DNA of 64,000 nt from Mesaphorura yosii (lineage: Eukaryota; Arthropoda; Collembola; Poduromorpha; Tullbergiidae): contig WIXG01000002.1 in NCBI GenBank assembly GCA_009869945.1, positions 558,001 through 622,000 of the forward strand, in the 5' to 3' direction. Position numbers and translations under genes: made by a program. Every line of letters starts with the position of its first letter. The stretch's first letter is position 1. Positions 26,401 through 39,179 of the stretch are shown here, piece after piece. The notes under the pieces are model-generated. The model did no database searches. It had not been told where the DNA came from and saw only the letters and a list, made by a program, of their open reading frames with translations.

Positions 26401-28510
26401 ATCGCAATCGGAATTGGTTGTAGCTTAAATAAACTCTTTTCAACTTTTCTGTGCACTGTCTCCAAGCCCCATGTTCACTTTCCCCACACAGCAGCTCAAA
26501 TGCGTACGGTGGCACATTCGTGAAAAGTTCACGAGGATGACGACGTGTCGACGTCATCGGAGGCTGGCGAGGAAATCTCAAAACTCAAAAGGATTCAAAC
26601 ATTCGGTGGTAGTAAATTGATTATTTCACCGTTGAGCTCTCTCGTTGCTGCTTTCTTGGCTCAAATTTGGCAATTCAAACAAGGCAAGATAAAAATGGTC
26701 AAAGTATTTGCGTCAAACTTTGATTTGAGGCTGGTGTTCAGTGAAGCGGTTTAGATTCAAAATTGAGTTCTTGCTCCACGCAAACATTGCCGCCAATGCC
26801 GGATGGCAATGCAACAAGCCTGTCTGCCCAACCGGGCAAGGTAAAAATGTAAATTCTGTTTGCATTTATTTAAATTGCATCTGTGCCACTTTTGGAACTC
26901 GTTTTTTGTTTGAGCGGTCGGTAACCGAGCTCAGTGGTCCGCCGCGCTCAGAGTTTCTGCTTTCTGCCCTCCTGCAACGCTCAGCCGTGACAATTCGAAC
27001 GGCATGGCATAAATATGAATATGAGATTGTAATTGTGTAGGAGGCAATGGCGATGGTATTGCTTATTGCATTACGCACGGGCTGGTGATAGCGATTGCGA
27101 TGCTTGAGCTCACGCGTCAGATGTCCCATAAACTGTATTGCATTATGTATAATCGAGCAAGTCTCTCGTAATATCGGCATTTCGCGTTTCGCAACAGTTG
27201 AGTCTCCTGTGCGGCCGTCACCGTCCGTGCCTGCTTCCGTGAAGTAAAGTGAATGGAGAAAGGGAAAATCAATAGATTTATGGTAAAAAGGGAAATAGTT
27301 TTCTCAGGTCGAGTCCCGTGTTGAAGCTGAACTCCGGCAGTCGAGCAACACAGCGCAGGTAGGACGAAATCAAGTTTTCTCCGCACTGTTCATTGTCGGT
27401 TGTGTGCAGCTCGAAGTCGAAATGAAATGAAAGCGTGCACATATTTCCTTGTGAACTGTGGAATTGGGAAAATATATTCAGTATTTCAGAGAATCGAACA
27501 TCGAACTCAGGCAAACAGTCAGGGATTCAGCCATCGCTTTTAATCTTCTGTACAATGCATTCAGCGTGCACGGGAATCGATAGCCAGAAATAACTGAAGC
27601 ACGAAAATGAAGTCATAATTGGAGAATTGCGAATAGCCCGTGTGCTGGAAATATAAAATCAAGAGCGTGGCGCTGAGCTGCCTTTCAATCAGAGATATCA
27701 GAGGCATTTCCCTAATAACTTGCATTCAAGCGTAATAATGGCCCCGGGTTGGATTTTAATTAGAACATTGTACATCATTCCCACTAATCAAATCTCTCTT
27801 CTGCCTACGCTTCTGTCTGGCTCTCAGACAACATGAAGAGAGGAAAAATCAGGCGGGACCTTTGATTCAATTGATACCGGGAAGTACTCACTCACGCCTT
27901 TGTTTCTCGGTAGACATACAAAAATCAAATTAGCTAATCGTGAAACGAGCACTGACTAATTAATTCAGCTCTGAAAGAGATATGCAATGCACAGAGATAG
28001 AAAAGTGTCACTGGAGTATGTTAAAATTGAGTTGTTCCATGTAACTGAATACAAATTAGAAATCTGGCACCATTTTTCACTTTTGTACAGAAATAGATTC
28101 CTGTGGCGGAAATCCGAACCTTGTCACCAACTGGAGTCTAGAACTAAATCAGAAAATCAGAATCCACAAATTACGTGGAAAAGCCAGGCAAGGTGATAAA
28201 ACGGTAAACAGAGGGTTAGGTTTCTGGAATTAAAAGGACAAACCAAACCATCAACTAATGTCCCTGATGTCTAATTTTCCTCTTCCTGCAATGAGATTAG
28301 CTAAAATCTGCCACCTAGCACTCAGAAGATCAACTTGCGTGCCAGATGAACTCCTGACTTCCGATTCACCAAAGGAAGTATCACAGTTACAGTTAATGGA
28401 CACATTTAGCATTCATTACTCGAATGCAAACCCTGTTAAGGCGATTTGAATTATTTTCAAGGCATTCTCAATTGTGAACTACTCAAACTTCCTGCCTGTG
28501 TACGCTGAGA

Positions 28511-28543
28511 AGTGAAAGAGAAGAGAAGAGAGAAGTGAAAGAG
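28511..28543 (+). repeat. GA-rich purine tract
   Basis: Uninterrupted or nearly uninterrupted purines built from GAAGTGAAAGAGAAGAGAAG-type units. It could bind GAGA-type factors; this is inference. Confidence 0.4.
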
Positions 28544-29988
28544 ATTTAACATTGCGGACTCGCACTTCTGTTCTGAAACGGGCACGGGACAGGAACAAAA
28601 GGCAACCTGTAACTTTCCCACGATTTTTTTGCTTCTTGGTGCCATTAAGCCGATCCAGCTGAGAAGATTCGAAACGAGATCCAAAGAAACTGGAAATATG
28701 TGCAAAGTCTCTCACCACGCCAGTGCCGTGCAGTGCAGCAGTGCAATAAAGTGTAAAGCGTTTCCTTCAGTTTCATTCCGCCATAAGCTTTATTTCGTTC
28801 ATTTGCATAGAAATTTATCAATTTTACGCTCGCAGAGCGCAGGAAGCTGAGAATAAGGAATGGGAACGGCAAGGCGAAAGCACTTTGTGTTGCCGTATTC
28901 AAACAGGTGCTTTTAAACTCGTCTTTCTCTCTTCTTACCTGACGTGGCTTGGCTTACGTCACATCACAGTCACAGTAACATTTCCCATCCCATTCTATTG
29001 TAATCCCGAATAAAAAATATGTGCCGTATTTCGCTTAATAATTTTCACAAATGCGAATGCGATGCAATTGAAATACATTTTTCAATTTCAAATCAGCCAT
29101 ACTTTGAATTCACTTCAAAATGGGAAGCGCGGCTTTAATACCCGAAAGAGAAACATTCATATGAAAAATACGAATCCTTTCAAGTCGAACTCGGCCTATT
29201 GCGTAAAAACTGCGCCACTGTGTGTTCGTGTTTCGTCATTCACCGGAATAGCTGCCACTAAAGCCAAGCCAAGCTTCATCTCGCCACACCCTCCATCCGA
29301 ACTTTCCTAACTGTGCAGCTAAATTCAGCGTTCACGTTCGTGGTGTTCGCTAATCAGTCAGATTAGAATTTATTATTGGCTTTAGCAAAAACCTTGTCGC
29401 TGCCGTTGTGCTCGGTGCTTGCGTATTTCATATGCGCTTTATGCGATTTGTGCCTGGATTAAGCCGGAATGGACAGCGTACGTCAAGACTCAAACCCGTC
29501 GTACACGCGGCTGATTACGTGGCCATGTCTTATCAGCAACGCCAGTTCACACAATACAAAGCAAGGAACTCGAGGACGAGAAGTGAGAACTTTCAGTATG
29601 AGCAGTTACTTGTAAAAATTCACAACACAAATACGGGCGCCGAAAGGACGCATGGCATGGACGAAAGAAAAGAATTGCGATTCTGACCGACTTTAGCACA
29701 TGATTCAAAATCCGAGACGCGGATAATGTCCCGGTCGTACATGATATTTGTAGTAATTCTATTCTTTGTCGTCGAGCACTTGTCGAGATCCACTTTTTCA
29801 ATCTCCTCTTTCGTTTACATAAACTATAAAGTTTTTAGTACTTTTTTCGCGAGCGAAATGGATCGATAAAAAGAAAATGATGGTGGTTTGTGTTCGTGTT
29901 GGGCTCGCAAAGTAAATACCTGGTGCGGAGAGGGCATGGTTAATATTTCATCTGTGTTCATGTTCCGGCCTGTTTCTCTCGCTCTCTG

Positions 29989-30003
29989 CAGCAGCAGCAG
30001 CAG
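29989..30003 (+). repeat. (CAG)5 microsatellite
   Basis: Five CAG units in a row in a non-coding region. Confidence 0.8.
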
Positions 30004-30610
30004 GTCGTAAGTTTACATTCGTTTCGTATGCTGCTGCCCGTAGAGAAGGAAATCTTAAATAAATTTAAAATTCAGGTTAAGAGAGAAATTAGAGGAGGAG
30101 TTTGCGGGCACGCAAAGTTCCTGGCTCGACAGCACAGAGAAAAATAGCTTGGTCGAGCTGCCAGCCTGCCTGCCGTTCGCCTCGCCATCGCCACGCATGG
30201 AGTCATAAACTCGTATTTTGAAATGGAAGAACAATGCTTCCATTAGTTTCCAGATTTGGAGACCTTCGAGCGATCCAGCTCTCGAGAACTACAAGTACGC
30301 ATTAGGTATTAACCGTCTCAAGTTTATGCTTTTAGATCGAGTAATAATTCTGCAAATAATATTCCATGACCTGACCTTCAGCATACTGGCCACTGGCCTC
30401 CACCACATAAATCTCGTGTAAATTTGCATCCTCTGAATTAAATTCTGGTCTGGTGTGAGTAATCGAATTTGGGAAGATTTACTTTCTTTCCGTGCGTGTG
30501 AAGAATTGGCTTGGCCCTTGCCTCTTGTCGCTTCGGAAGTTACAACCGACTGCAATATATCTTGGCATGGCATGGCGTGAACTTTCTCTTGGCAGGGAGA
30601 GAACCGAAAT

Positions 30611-30644
30611 GCGTAAGTGCGTAAATGCGTATCTGCGTAAATGC
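30611..30644 (+). repeat. 8-bp tandem repeat, about 4 copies
   Basis: Units GCGTAAGT, GCGTAAAT, GCGTATCT and GCGTAAAT follow each other directly. Confidence 0.65.
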
Positions 30645-33600
30645 TCTTGCGATCGAGAAGGAGCAGTACACATTTAAATGACTCCAATTATACTGCCCTG
30701 CTAGTTTAATTGTTTTCCCTGTCCGAGTGCAGTGCACAGGTGGAATTGAAATTGGAGTTTATCTTTCTCTTTCTCCCTGCGAGCTGCGAGCAATTATCGT
30801 CTCCTCAAGTCAAGTCAGTCAACGAACAGAAATAGCGAGCAGAAGTATTTCGCTGGAAATCCTAAATTGTTTTTGTTCACCTTTCGCCGTCCTCGGAAAA
30901 TAATCAATGGATCGATTTTTCAATAAAAACACTTGATGAATGCTTGCATCGCTCGTAACACAATTCCCTTCGCTAGTAACTTGACGTTGACATGCACCCA
31001 GTCCAGAAGGGACACATAGCAAAAGCGTGAAAGGACGCGTCCAGCCGAAGTGAAAAATGCACAAACAGACAAGCATCGAGTGATAGCAATAAAGGCACAA
31101 CGACGATTGCGTTCCACAAAACTTGGGACTGGTACCGAGTATAGAATTACACGGTTAGAATTGACTTACAAGGTGGGTGGGTAAAATGTCCAAAATTTTC
31201 GAGTTAGGTTTTGTTCGTCTCGAAGACTTGTCTCACTGCCCGAAACGGCAACTTGCATTCATCTCACTTGTGAGTGAAGTGTAGTAGCAAAGTGCTGCTG
31301 ACTGGAGAAACGGTTCACTTTGTTCGCACAAAACCAGCCGAAGCAGCCACACACTTTGGATGGTTGATTGTTAACTTTTTCAGCAGACAAAAACTTTCTG
31401 CTTCGCTTCAGCAATGTTTTCTCTTGAATACAAAATAATTACACGGCTGGATTCTGGAACCGTCAGTAAAACTTCCAAATTCTAAAACCAAATCACTTTC
31501 GTTGCGGCAATCGCAAATCTGCTCTTGCTCGCTTGCTCTCTTGCTCGTCCGTCCGTCCGTTCATGTGTGTGTGCACGTTTGCTGGTTGGCTACATGCTGC
31601 AGACTGACTGACTGACGTAGTTTGTGAATTATGTAGAAACTGATTACAAATTCAAGAGTTTCTCCTCTGCAAAGCAGAAACAACGACCACGGTGCGATGA
31701 TACATGCGAAATTCCGTAGTGGATTGTGGACACAGCCCAGCCCAGAACATTGACTCAGTTTTTCAATCTCCAAATCGTAATTCGCCGTTCGTGTATCTAC
31801 GCAAGGCGATTACTCAGAGCTCAACGGCAGCAGCAGCCAAACGCGTTTGCGTACTCCAAACGTGAATCAGTAGCAGCCACCTGAAAGCAGTAGCTTCACT
31901 TCAGTACGTGAACGCTGTTTCTGTTACAAAAGACAAATATTTCCGTGCGGTATTGATCAGTGTGCCGTAATGAATAAATTTAGGTTGTATATATAAAAGC
32001 TGCCTGCCTACAGCCGTATTATGAGGGCCATTACGACGTGAATTGGGTAAATATGGGCAAACCGCAAAAAATACCAACTAAATAAGCCCGTTTGCCCGTA
32101 AGAGGAAAAGCGAATAAAGTCCACTCAAAACAGTATGCATTTACGTCTGTGTTTTACTGCACACGGCTCTTTTTACGTTTTGCGGGTTGTGACGTGATGC
32201 CATTTTGGGTAAAATCAAAGTAGAACACAAACAGCGAACTTACAGGAGAAACTTAAATTCACGCGTTGAGAGGGCTTTCTGGCTCGAATATTTCAAAAAG
32301 TTATGAATTATAAATGAGGAAGAGTCGCAAAATCCGAACCGAATTCGAAGTGAGACGTAAGACGCTAGAGAAAAATAAAAGAGAGAGAAAAGGGTTGCAA
32401 GTGTGAAGAAGAGAAACTGAAATTGGTGTCGGTCGGAAAACAACTCAATAATACGTTGGAGTCTCGAACTCCGTCAGCTGCGTTCACGCCTGACGCGTGG
32501 ACGAGATAATTGTATGCCGAGTCGCGTACACTATTGTGGCCGTGCCGGTGACGTGAGGTTTACATTTACAAGAACCATACCCAAGAAATCACTCACTTTT
32601 ATAGTTTCGTAGTCTTGGAGTTGGAATTACTTGAGCCCACGTCTCCGTCGCCACGCAGCACAGCGCAGCACACGAAGTCTTACAAAAACAAGCAACGCCA
32701 ACTGCCAACTGCCTTCTGGCCGTGCCGTGTGTCGCTGGTCGGTCGGGTTGAATTGAGTTGTTGGATTGTAATGAAATCAAAATACCAAGAGAAAGGATTC
32801 TCTGTCTTCGATAATTGTCTGAGGAGATGAAGAGAATGCTACAGAAAAACGATGACAAGACGACGAAACTCTGAAACAAGAGCACTGCGCTGCACCGCCG
32901 TTGCCGTTGCTGCTGTCGCACTGTCCGACTGACGATTGAAAGTGAACAACTCTCGAGCCCGACTGGTTCTTCTTCTCTCGACAGTCTCAGCGGAGCAGGA
33001 CGGAGAAAGGAACCGAAGCTTCAAAGGTAGCTGAAGGAGAACGAAACGGTCGTCGGTCGTTTCGTGTGTAATATTATTTCAGAATTGACTGCGTGGTCTT
33101 GCCTTGCTTTGCATTTGCTGTGCTGTGCCACCAGGAGAACATGCTCATAATATTTCGCTCACTGGCTCACTTTCTCTCGCAACCTTTCCGTAGCCTGCGT
33201 AAATGCATTATTATTTCGTACATTCGTGCATGTCTTCTTAGAAGGTTCCGTACGCGAAGAAAGGTAAAAGCAAAAGGAAGGTAAAACTCGCAAGCAAGTT
33301 TTCGCAACTTTGCGTTGTTGTTATGCGGCGGTCCCACGTAAGCGCTCGCGCTGGTTGCATCGGTCGTGTTGTTGTGCAGGCAGGCAAGCAGGCAAGTTGA
33401 ACTAAATTAGTAATATAAATCGAATCATTCCATGTTATTTATATGCAGCGCAACGGTAAAAGTATGAAAGTGGTTCAAGGAATTACGCTGAATGAGTTTG
33501 GTATCAGCACTCCGAATCGAATGAATTCAATTCACCGCGAGAGTTCATTCCACGAATGGTGAACAAGAACAAAGCGCTCCATAATTTAGTTATGCGGCAT

Positions 33601-36600
33601 GACGAAAACTCGCACCGCGCTGCGCTGCGGTGAAATTAATAACGTTAAAACTTATGCTTGTGCACTGAAATCAAACCAATCAACGAAAAGCACAGGAAAT
33701 CACAAGTCACCAGCAAATGACTTTCTTTACTTCTGGCACATCTGCTCGTTAAATGCCAATGCCAATGGTTTCAATGCTGATATGCTTCGTTATTCCAGCA
33801 GCAGCAGCTGAAAGGACTGCACCGAAGAACTCTGCACTTCAGGACTGCATTGAACAATGATTAACGCAAGAAAATTGGTCGCAGAACGCATAAACAAAAG
33901 AAATCCGCGTGCGGAAGAGTGATTAATGAAGAAGAAAGAATATTTAATTCCCTCGAGGCTGAGAAACTTGTGGAAATTGGTTCAAATAATAAATTATGAT
34001 TCAACCTTCTTCTTACTACCAAGTCGTACTCTTGCCCCACTCCTTGTGTACAGTGGGACTGAAGGATTTTGGATTCGGATCCCGGATTCTTTTCTGATTG
34101 GTCCGAGTACGCGCTCACTGGCTGCCGGCGGGGAGCCAAGCGAATACAGTCTGCAGTAGTACACACAGTGAAAGAGTGTCACCGATTTTGTTGTTTTTAC
34201 TTTCACTCAGGATAAGTGAATCAAAACGAGAAAAGTTTGAGAGAGAATAGAGAAAAGTGAGCGCAAATAAATTGAGATATTTTCGTGAGCGTTTTCCACT
34301 AAAAGTCTGGCAGCAGGAGCTTTAAATCCAATTCGACATATCAACATCAACCAGCGCCAGCGTGAACGTGCACGGTGCGATCTCCGAGACCATTTTCATG
34401 TTGCATAGTTACAGAGCATTGCATTGCATTATTATTATTTCCCCTGAGCCTGAGATTCATGACCATAAAACAGGTGGCTTCATTCCCGAAATTGCAAATT
34501 CGGCCTGCACGGCCAACGCAGAGCGCAGAGCAGCAGAGATTGGGATGGCATAATCTCAAATCCTTTCCACCGGCTCTTCGGCGCTGAGCCTTCTGCAGGC
34601 TAAAACCTGTTGTTTTTGCAGTGTAGCTTGTTTTTGCTGATCCCAGATTAAAAACAATTTAAATTAATTTGTTTTTGCATAATTACTCGTGCCGCGTCGC
34701 GGTCTCCTAAACCCAGAATATAAAATATTACCAAAAACTGTGAAAGACAATCTTTAGAACAAGAAGAGAATCTTGTCTTGTCGCTGTGATTCGGTCTTGG
34801 AAGAATATTTCTCTGAAAGGAAAGCTCATAAATTGAAAATTTTAACCTAAACTCTATAATTAAACTACTGGCAATAAAAACAATGTCGAACTAATTGGCT
34901 TCACGTGTTTGCTCTTCTTCTCTTCCGATTCCGCCATTTAATTTTTCAAAAGCAAAAGATTAAGAGAGGCGTACATTAAAGTTACAGCCATTGATCGAGT
35001 ATATAGTTAGACTGACAAGCAGGGCTATAAAATAAACCAAGATCATAGAAATCTTTTTGAGGCTGGATTTTTATGTCTCTGTCGTAAAAGAGACGTAAAA
35101 CTGAACCTTCTCCTTAATTGTTCAAAATGTGGCGTCTTTCCTGGCACTGCAATGATTTTTCGGAAACCGGAGCTCAAGATCGATGAACAAATGGAGAATC
35201 CAGATTCCGAGATTTTACAGGTCATTAAATTCAGTCGACTGTAATTCGTAAGATTTACGATTGGATTCCACTTAGCTCGAACGTTTTATTTTTAGCACTT
35301 GTAAGGAGGCAAAGGCAAGGGATGGATGATATTACTTAGCGCTTGTTAGTGCAATCTCAGAAATGACAGTTTAATAACCCGAGCGTAATCACGAAGAACT
35401 TTTATTTGTTTTGCGCTTAGACACCTGACAGAACCACTCATACAGATGAGTGCCATAAGACATTTGCCAATTAAACTGAGACATCAAATGCTGGGGCCGC
35501 CGGTTTTCAGAGCATTGGGCAATGAAAACTCGTGAAATTCAAGTAAGCTTCTCTACCAGGCTTCTCTTCACAAACTCGACCAGACTTTGGAAAGTTCCAC
35601 CGAAGCATCATCTAACGTGGAGCGGAGAAAGTGAGCAGAGCCGAAACTGCGAAAGCAATTCTTCCAAGAGCTCACTTGGAGGCAGCCGCTCTCGACTGTC
35701 CAATTCGCAGTTCGCTGATGCCTTTCACTTTGCTTTCCTGATTGAAATCCGATGGCGGAAATGGAACTGGAACCGTGAAGCGCACAAAAAAGGAAAACTT
35801 AAACTTAAGCATTATTTATGACTGTTAAAAATTAATCTAAACGCTTATGGCACTATTCTCATTCCGGTCACATACAAGCCTCGGTCCTGAGTTGCTTGTG
35901 CTGAATAAGTTAAACATTTAAACTTAAAGACTCGGAGCAAGAAAAGAAAGCGAGAAACTTCTTCACCAATTCATTTTGACCAGAACTCACTCTGAACCGG
36001 CGGAAAGAAATGCGCAATAATCTCGATTAATAATTAAATTCGGTATACGAACATGTTTATTTTAAAAGCCAATGGAAATGTTCGTCAATAAATAAATTAA
36101 GTAGAAACCAAATTAAAGATTCCAATTCACCAACGATAACGGCAGTAAAAGATTCCATGAACTTTTCACTATTGCAAACATGCGAATTGCGAAGGCTACT
36201 TGGCTATTTTCCTCTCCATTGGCCACACACAACCTGATATATACATTATACTAATGACAAATGATGAGGGAATCGAGACGGAGGCCTTATTTAGTCAATA
36301 ATCAATGCAATGCGGCAGAGAGACCGTGACCGTGTTGTGGAAATGGCACCGTCTGTGGCTACGAAATGGAAAAGAGGAAATACGTTCTCACTGCTATTCG
36401 AGATAGGGAAATATAAATTGCAGCACCGGAACACGACTATTTGGAGCAATAGCTGTAGCTGTAGCAGAACGTGAATGAATCGAGAGCGTATCAATCTTTT
36501 GGCATTGCCAATTCATTATTCGCAGCCCTACACTGGCTGGATGGTTTACTGTGCATTTGTTTGTAGTTCTCCGTCGAAGAAACCCAAATCGGCAATCGGC

Positions 36601-38834
36601 AAATATTTGCCAAGTTGTAGAGCAAGAAAATAAACGAGTACACAATAAAGTGACTCCAGGGATTAGTCAAGTTGCGAGTTGAGGGAGACTGGTTGTATTA
36701 AAGTTTCATTACGAAATGACTTTTAGTAGAATTTGTAGATATCGTACTTTTGTGCTTTGCGCCAAGCATTGATATCCGACTCTGAGCATCCGTTGTATAG
36801 AAAATGTGAAGTTTTCTCCGAAAACATGAAGTACGTGCAGTCCGAATTCGAATTGCGATGTTAACCTGACAAGAATTTGAGTGGGAATCTAATTTGCACT
36901 TCGACGCACGCCGCATCATACTTTCTCTTTGACACCTTCAAAGCACCAGGAATTTAAGCACAGACATTTATGATGGGCTCTTCTTTCTTGGGTCTTTACT
37001 TTTGCTTTTGCTTTGCCAGGCCGTACGAAAAATTGAATCTAGAGTATTATGAATAGAATGGATTTTATTACCATTCTTGCATATTTCATTTTCTCCAAGG
37101 AATGACAAGTCTTCTCGGTTGTGCCTTGAACCTTGGCCGCTTTCCATTCAACATCAGTATAATAAGAATGGCAAATCAAATTAACCTCATGAAAGCCGTG
37201 TCTTGACGCATTCTGCGAAGATTTTGCTTTTCGTGGCTGGCGGTTAGAGAATTGCGAACTGACATCTCGGTGGCTTGGCCGGGCTTTCATTTGAAGCAAG
37301 AGAGCCATTTGTTAGGCGAAGAAGACTCACAAGATCTCAAAGAAGGCTCAAAAGAGTTGCCAGTCTTGTCGGCACAGTGCAAAGGTTAACTTTCTACTTT
37401 CACCTAATCAGATGCTCTTGCTCCTCTTGCTTTATTGTCACATTCACGTCCACGGCTCTACTCAAATCCTGAATCTGAACGTTGAGATAACATCTTGACA
37501 TTCGTGTCTGGACTTGGCTTGTTTGTGAGGAAGGCTCGCGGCTTGAATGAAAGCATATTGCATATGTGAGGAGCTGCTTACAAAAGTTATCTCGGAAAAC
37601 CCTGCAAGGCTTCATAATCAATTATATCAAACAGATAATAACATGGCGGTGTACGTAGAGCAAGAGCATGAAGAGTGTGGGCATGGTGAAAGCGCTGTAC
37701 GTGCTCCGCAGTTAGTTCGAATCTTGTACTCGGAGAATTCGAAAACCACAACCGACACACAAAGTCGGATGTAGTCTGAAAATACATGATGAGATGTGAT
37801 AAAATATGCAAAATATCTTTGGCCAGATTCGCACGGTCAATTTTGAGTAAACGACAAATTGAATTCTACACAATTATGAAAGTCTTGGCTCCAGACAATT
37901 CCAGGTACTCATCCTGAGCTGAAGTTTGCCTTTGTTGTGTGTTTGCTTGTATTTGCATTTGTACGAACTCTCTCTGCAAACTTGTTGGCTGGCAAAAGTC
38001 AGTGAGTCAGTCAGTCGATTGCCGCTGGAGTGGTTAAGCTTTTGCACGCGAAAGAGATGTTAGATAGAAAATAAAATGCAAACTTCATCATCATCATTGA
38101 AAGCAAAACGTAACAAAAGGATGTGGATTCAGCGCTGCGGCATATTAGAAAGGAAAGCATCGCACGCCAAAGCAAAGCAAATAGTAAAGTCCTTCCACAA
38201 CTTTCTCTGATAAATTATGACCCAACGCCAGCGCAGGCAAACAGGATGATAAACAGGATGCACATCTCTCAACTGGAAGTGATGCGACGTAGGCTGGAAC
38301 TGGAATTTGAATCTCAAATCCAACCAACCCCACACGTCAACCGTCAACATCTCGGTGCTCAGTCCCTTGATTGCTTGCTCGTAAAATGCAACAACAGACT
38401 GACAACAGAGCACGGCGATGGCACGGCCACACACTGGCTACACGTTTTTCTTGCAGACTGTACAATCAAATATTTAGCGTCTCCACCTTGTCTTATGTAC
38501 GATTATTTTGTGTTTCTGTCCGTCTTTTATGAAGTGTAGAAGTGTTCCATAATCTTGCCTCAATGCAAATGGCAAATATTGATTTCTTATTGCTACCTTT
38601 ATCATTTCTGCTCGCATGCTCTTGCTCTTTGCTTTATATTTTAGCTTATCGCGGACCGTGTGAGTGTGAATGTTGATCGATCAATTCCGATTGACTGGTC
38701 CCACAGACTTGAGACTTCCGCAGCCCAGTCGTTTGTATGCAGTTTGCGAAAGCGATCTGAATTTGGCCGTAACGACTAAAGCAAGAAAACAATAAGCAAA
38801 GTGCAATGAAGCTCAAAAGTAAAGAGTTTCTTAC

Positions 38835-39179
38835 CTTGCCTTGTTGAAAGTTGCTGGGCCGCGATTGGCGATTTGTGATCGGTGTGCGAACTGCCAAAAA
38901 TTGTATTGACTCGATGAAGATTGGGACTGGCGTCCGGAGACGCAGGCCTTCAACGCGACGTGACGTGGCGGAAGTTTGCTTTTCATCATTGACACTAGGC
39001 GAGGCGACGGAAGTCGTCCCAAAGTAATTGAGATGCATAGAATATTTGATCATCCTGTGCAGCTGCGTTACCGCATCTTCCAGTCTTCCTTGTCTTCGCT
39101 TCGAAGTTATTGAAAGTTGAGTGATCTTGAATGATTGATACATTTCTGGTCGAGTCGAGTGTGATGTGACAAGAATCAA
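38835..39179 (-). other. Candidate minus-strand exon, possibly a 5' leader exon
   Basis: A minus-strand open frame from an ATG at 39179 stays open to a strong donor (CAAG|GTAAGAAA) at 38834-38833 and continues to 38646, 177 codons in all. It is the longest open frame in the gene-poor block. The predicted peptide is basic and Ser/Thr-rich without a known domain. It is on the strand of the second calcium-sensor gene and upstream of it, so it could be a 5' non-coding exon. A chance open frame is about equally likely. Confidence 0.2.

Noticed and set aside
26201..26581. 126-codon minus-strand open frame
   Set aside because: No domain, no matching splice sites, and it overlaps another equally long frame, as expected by chance in 20 kb of non-coding DNA.
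31545..31575. Short TCCG and TG repeats
   Set aside because: Only three to four units each; ordinary simple sequence.
31987..31999. TATA-like TATATATAAAAG on the + strand
   Set aside because: No coding exon, initiator or other promoter element follows at the right distance; AT-rich DNA gives such matches by chance.
37547..37774. GTTCGAATC motif near 37716 as a tRNA T-arm
   Set aside because: The surrounding bases do not form acceptor or anticodon stems.
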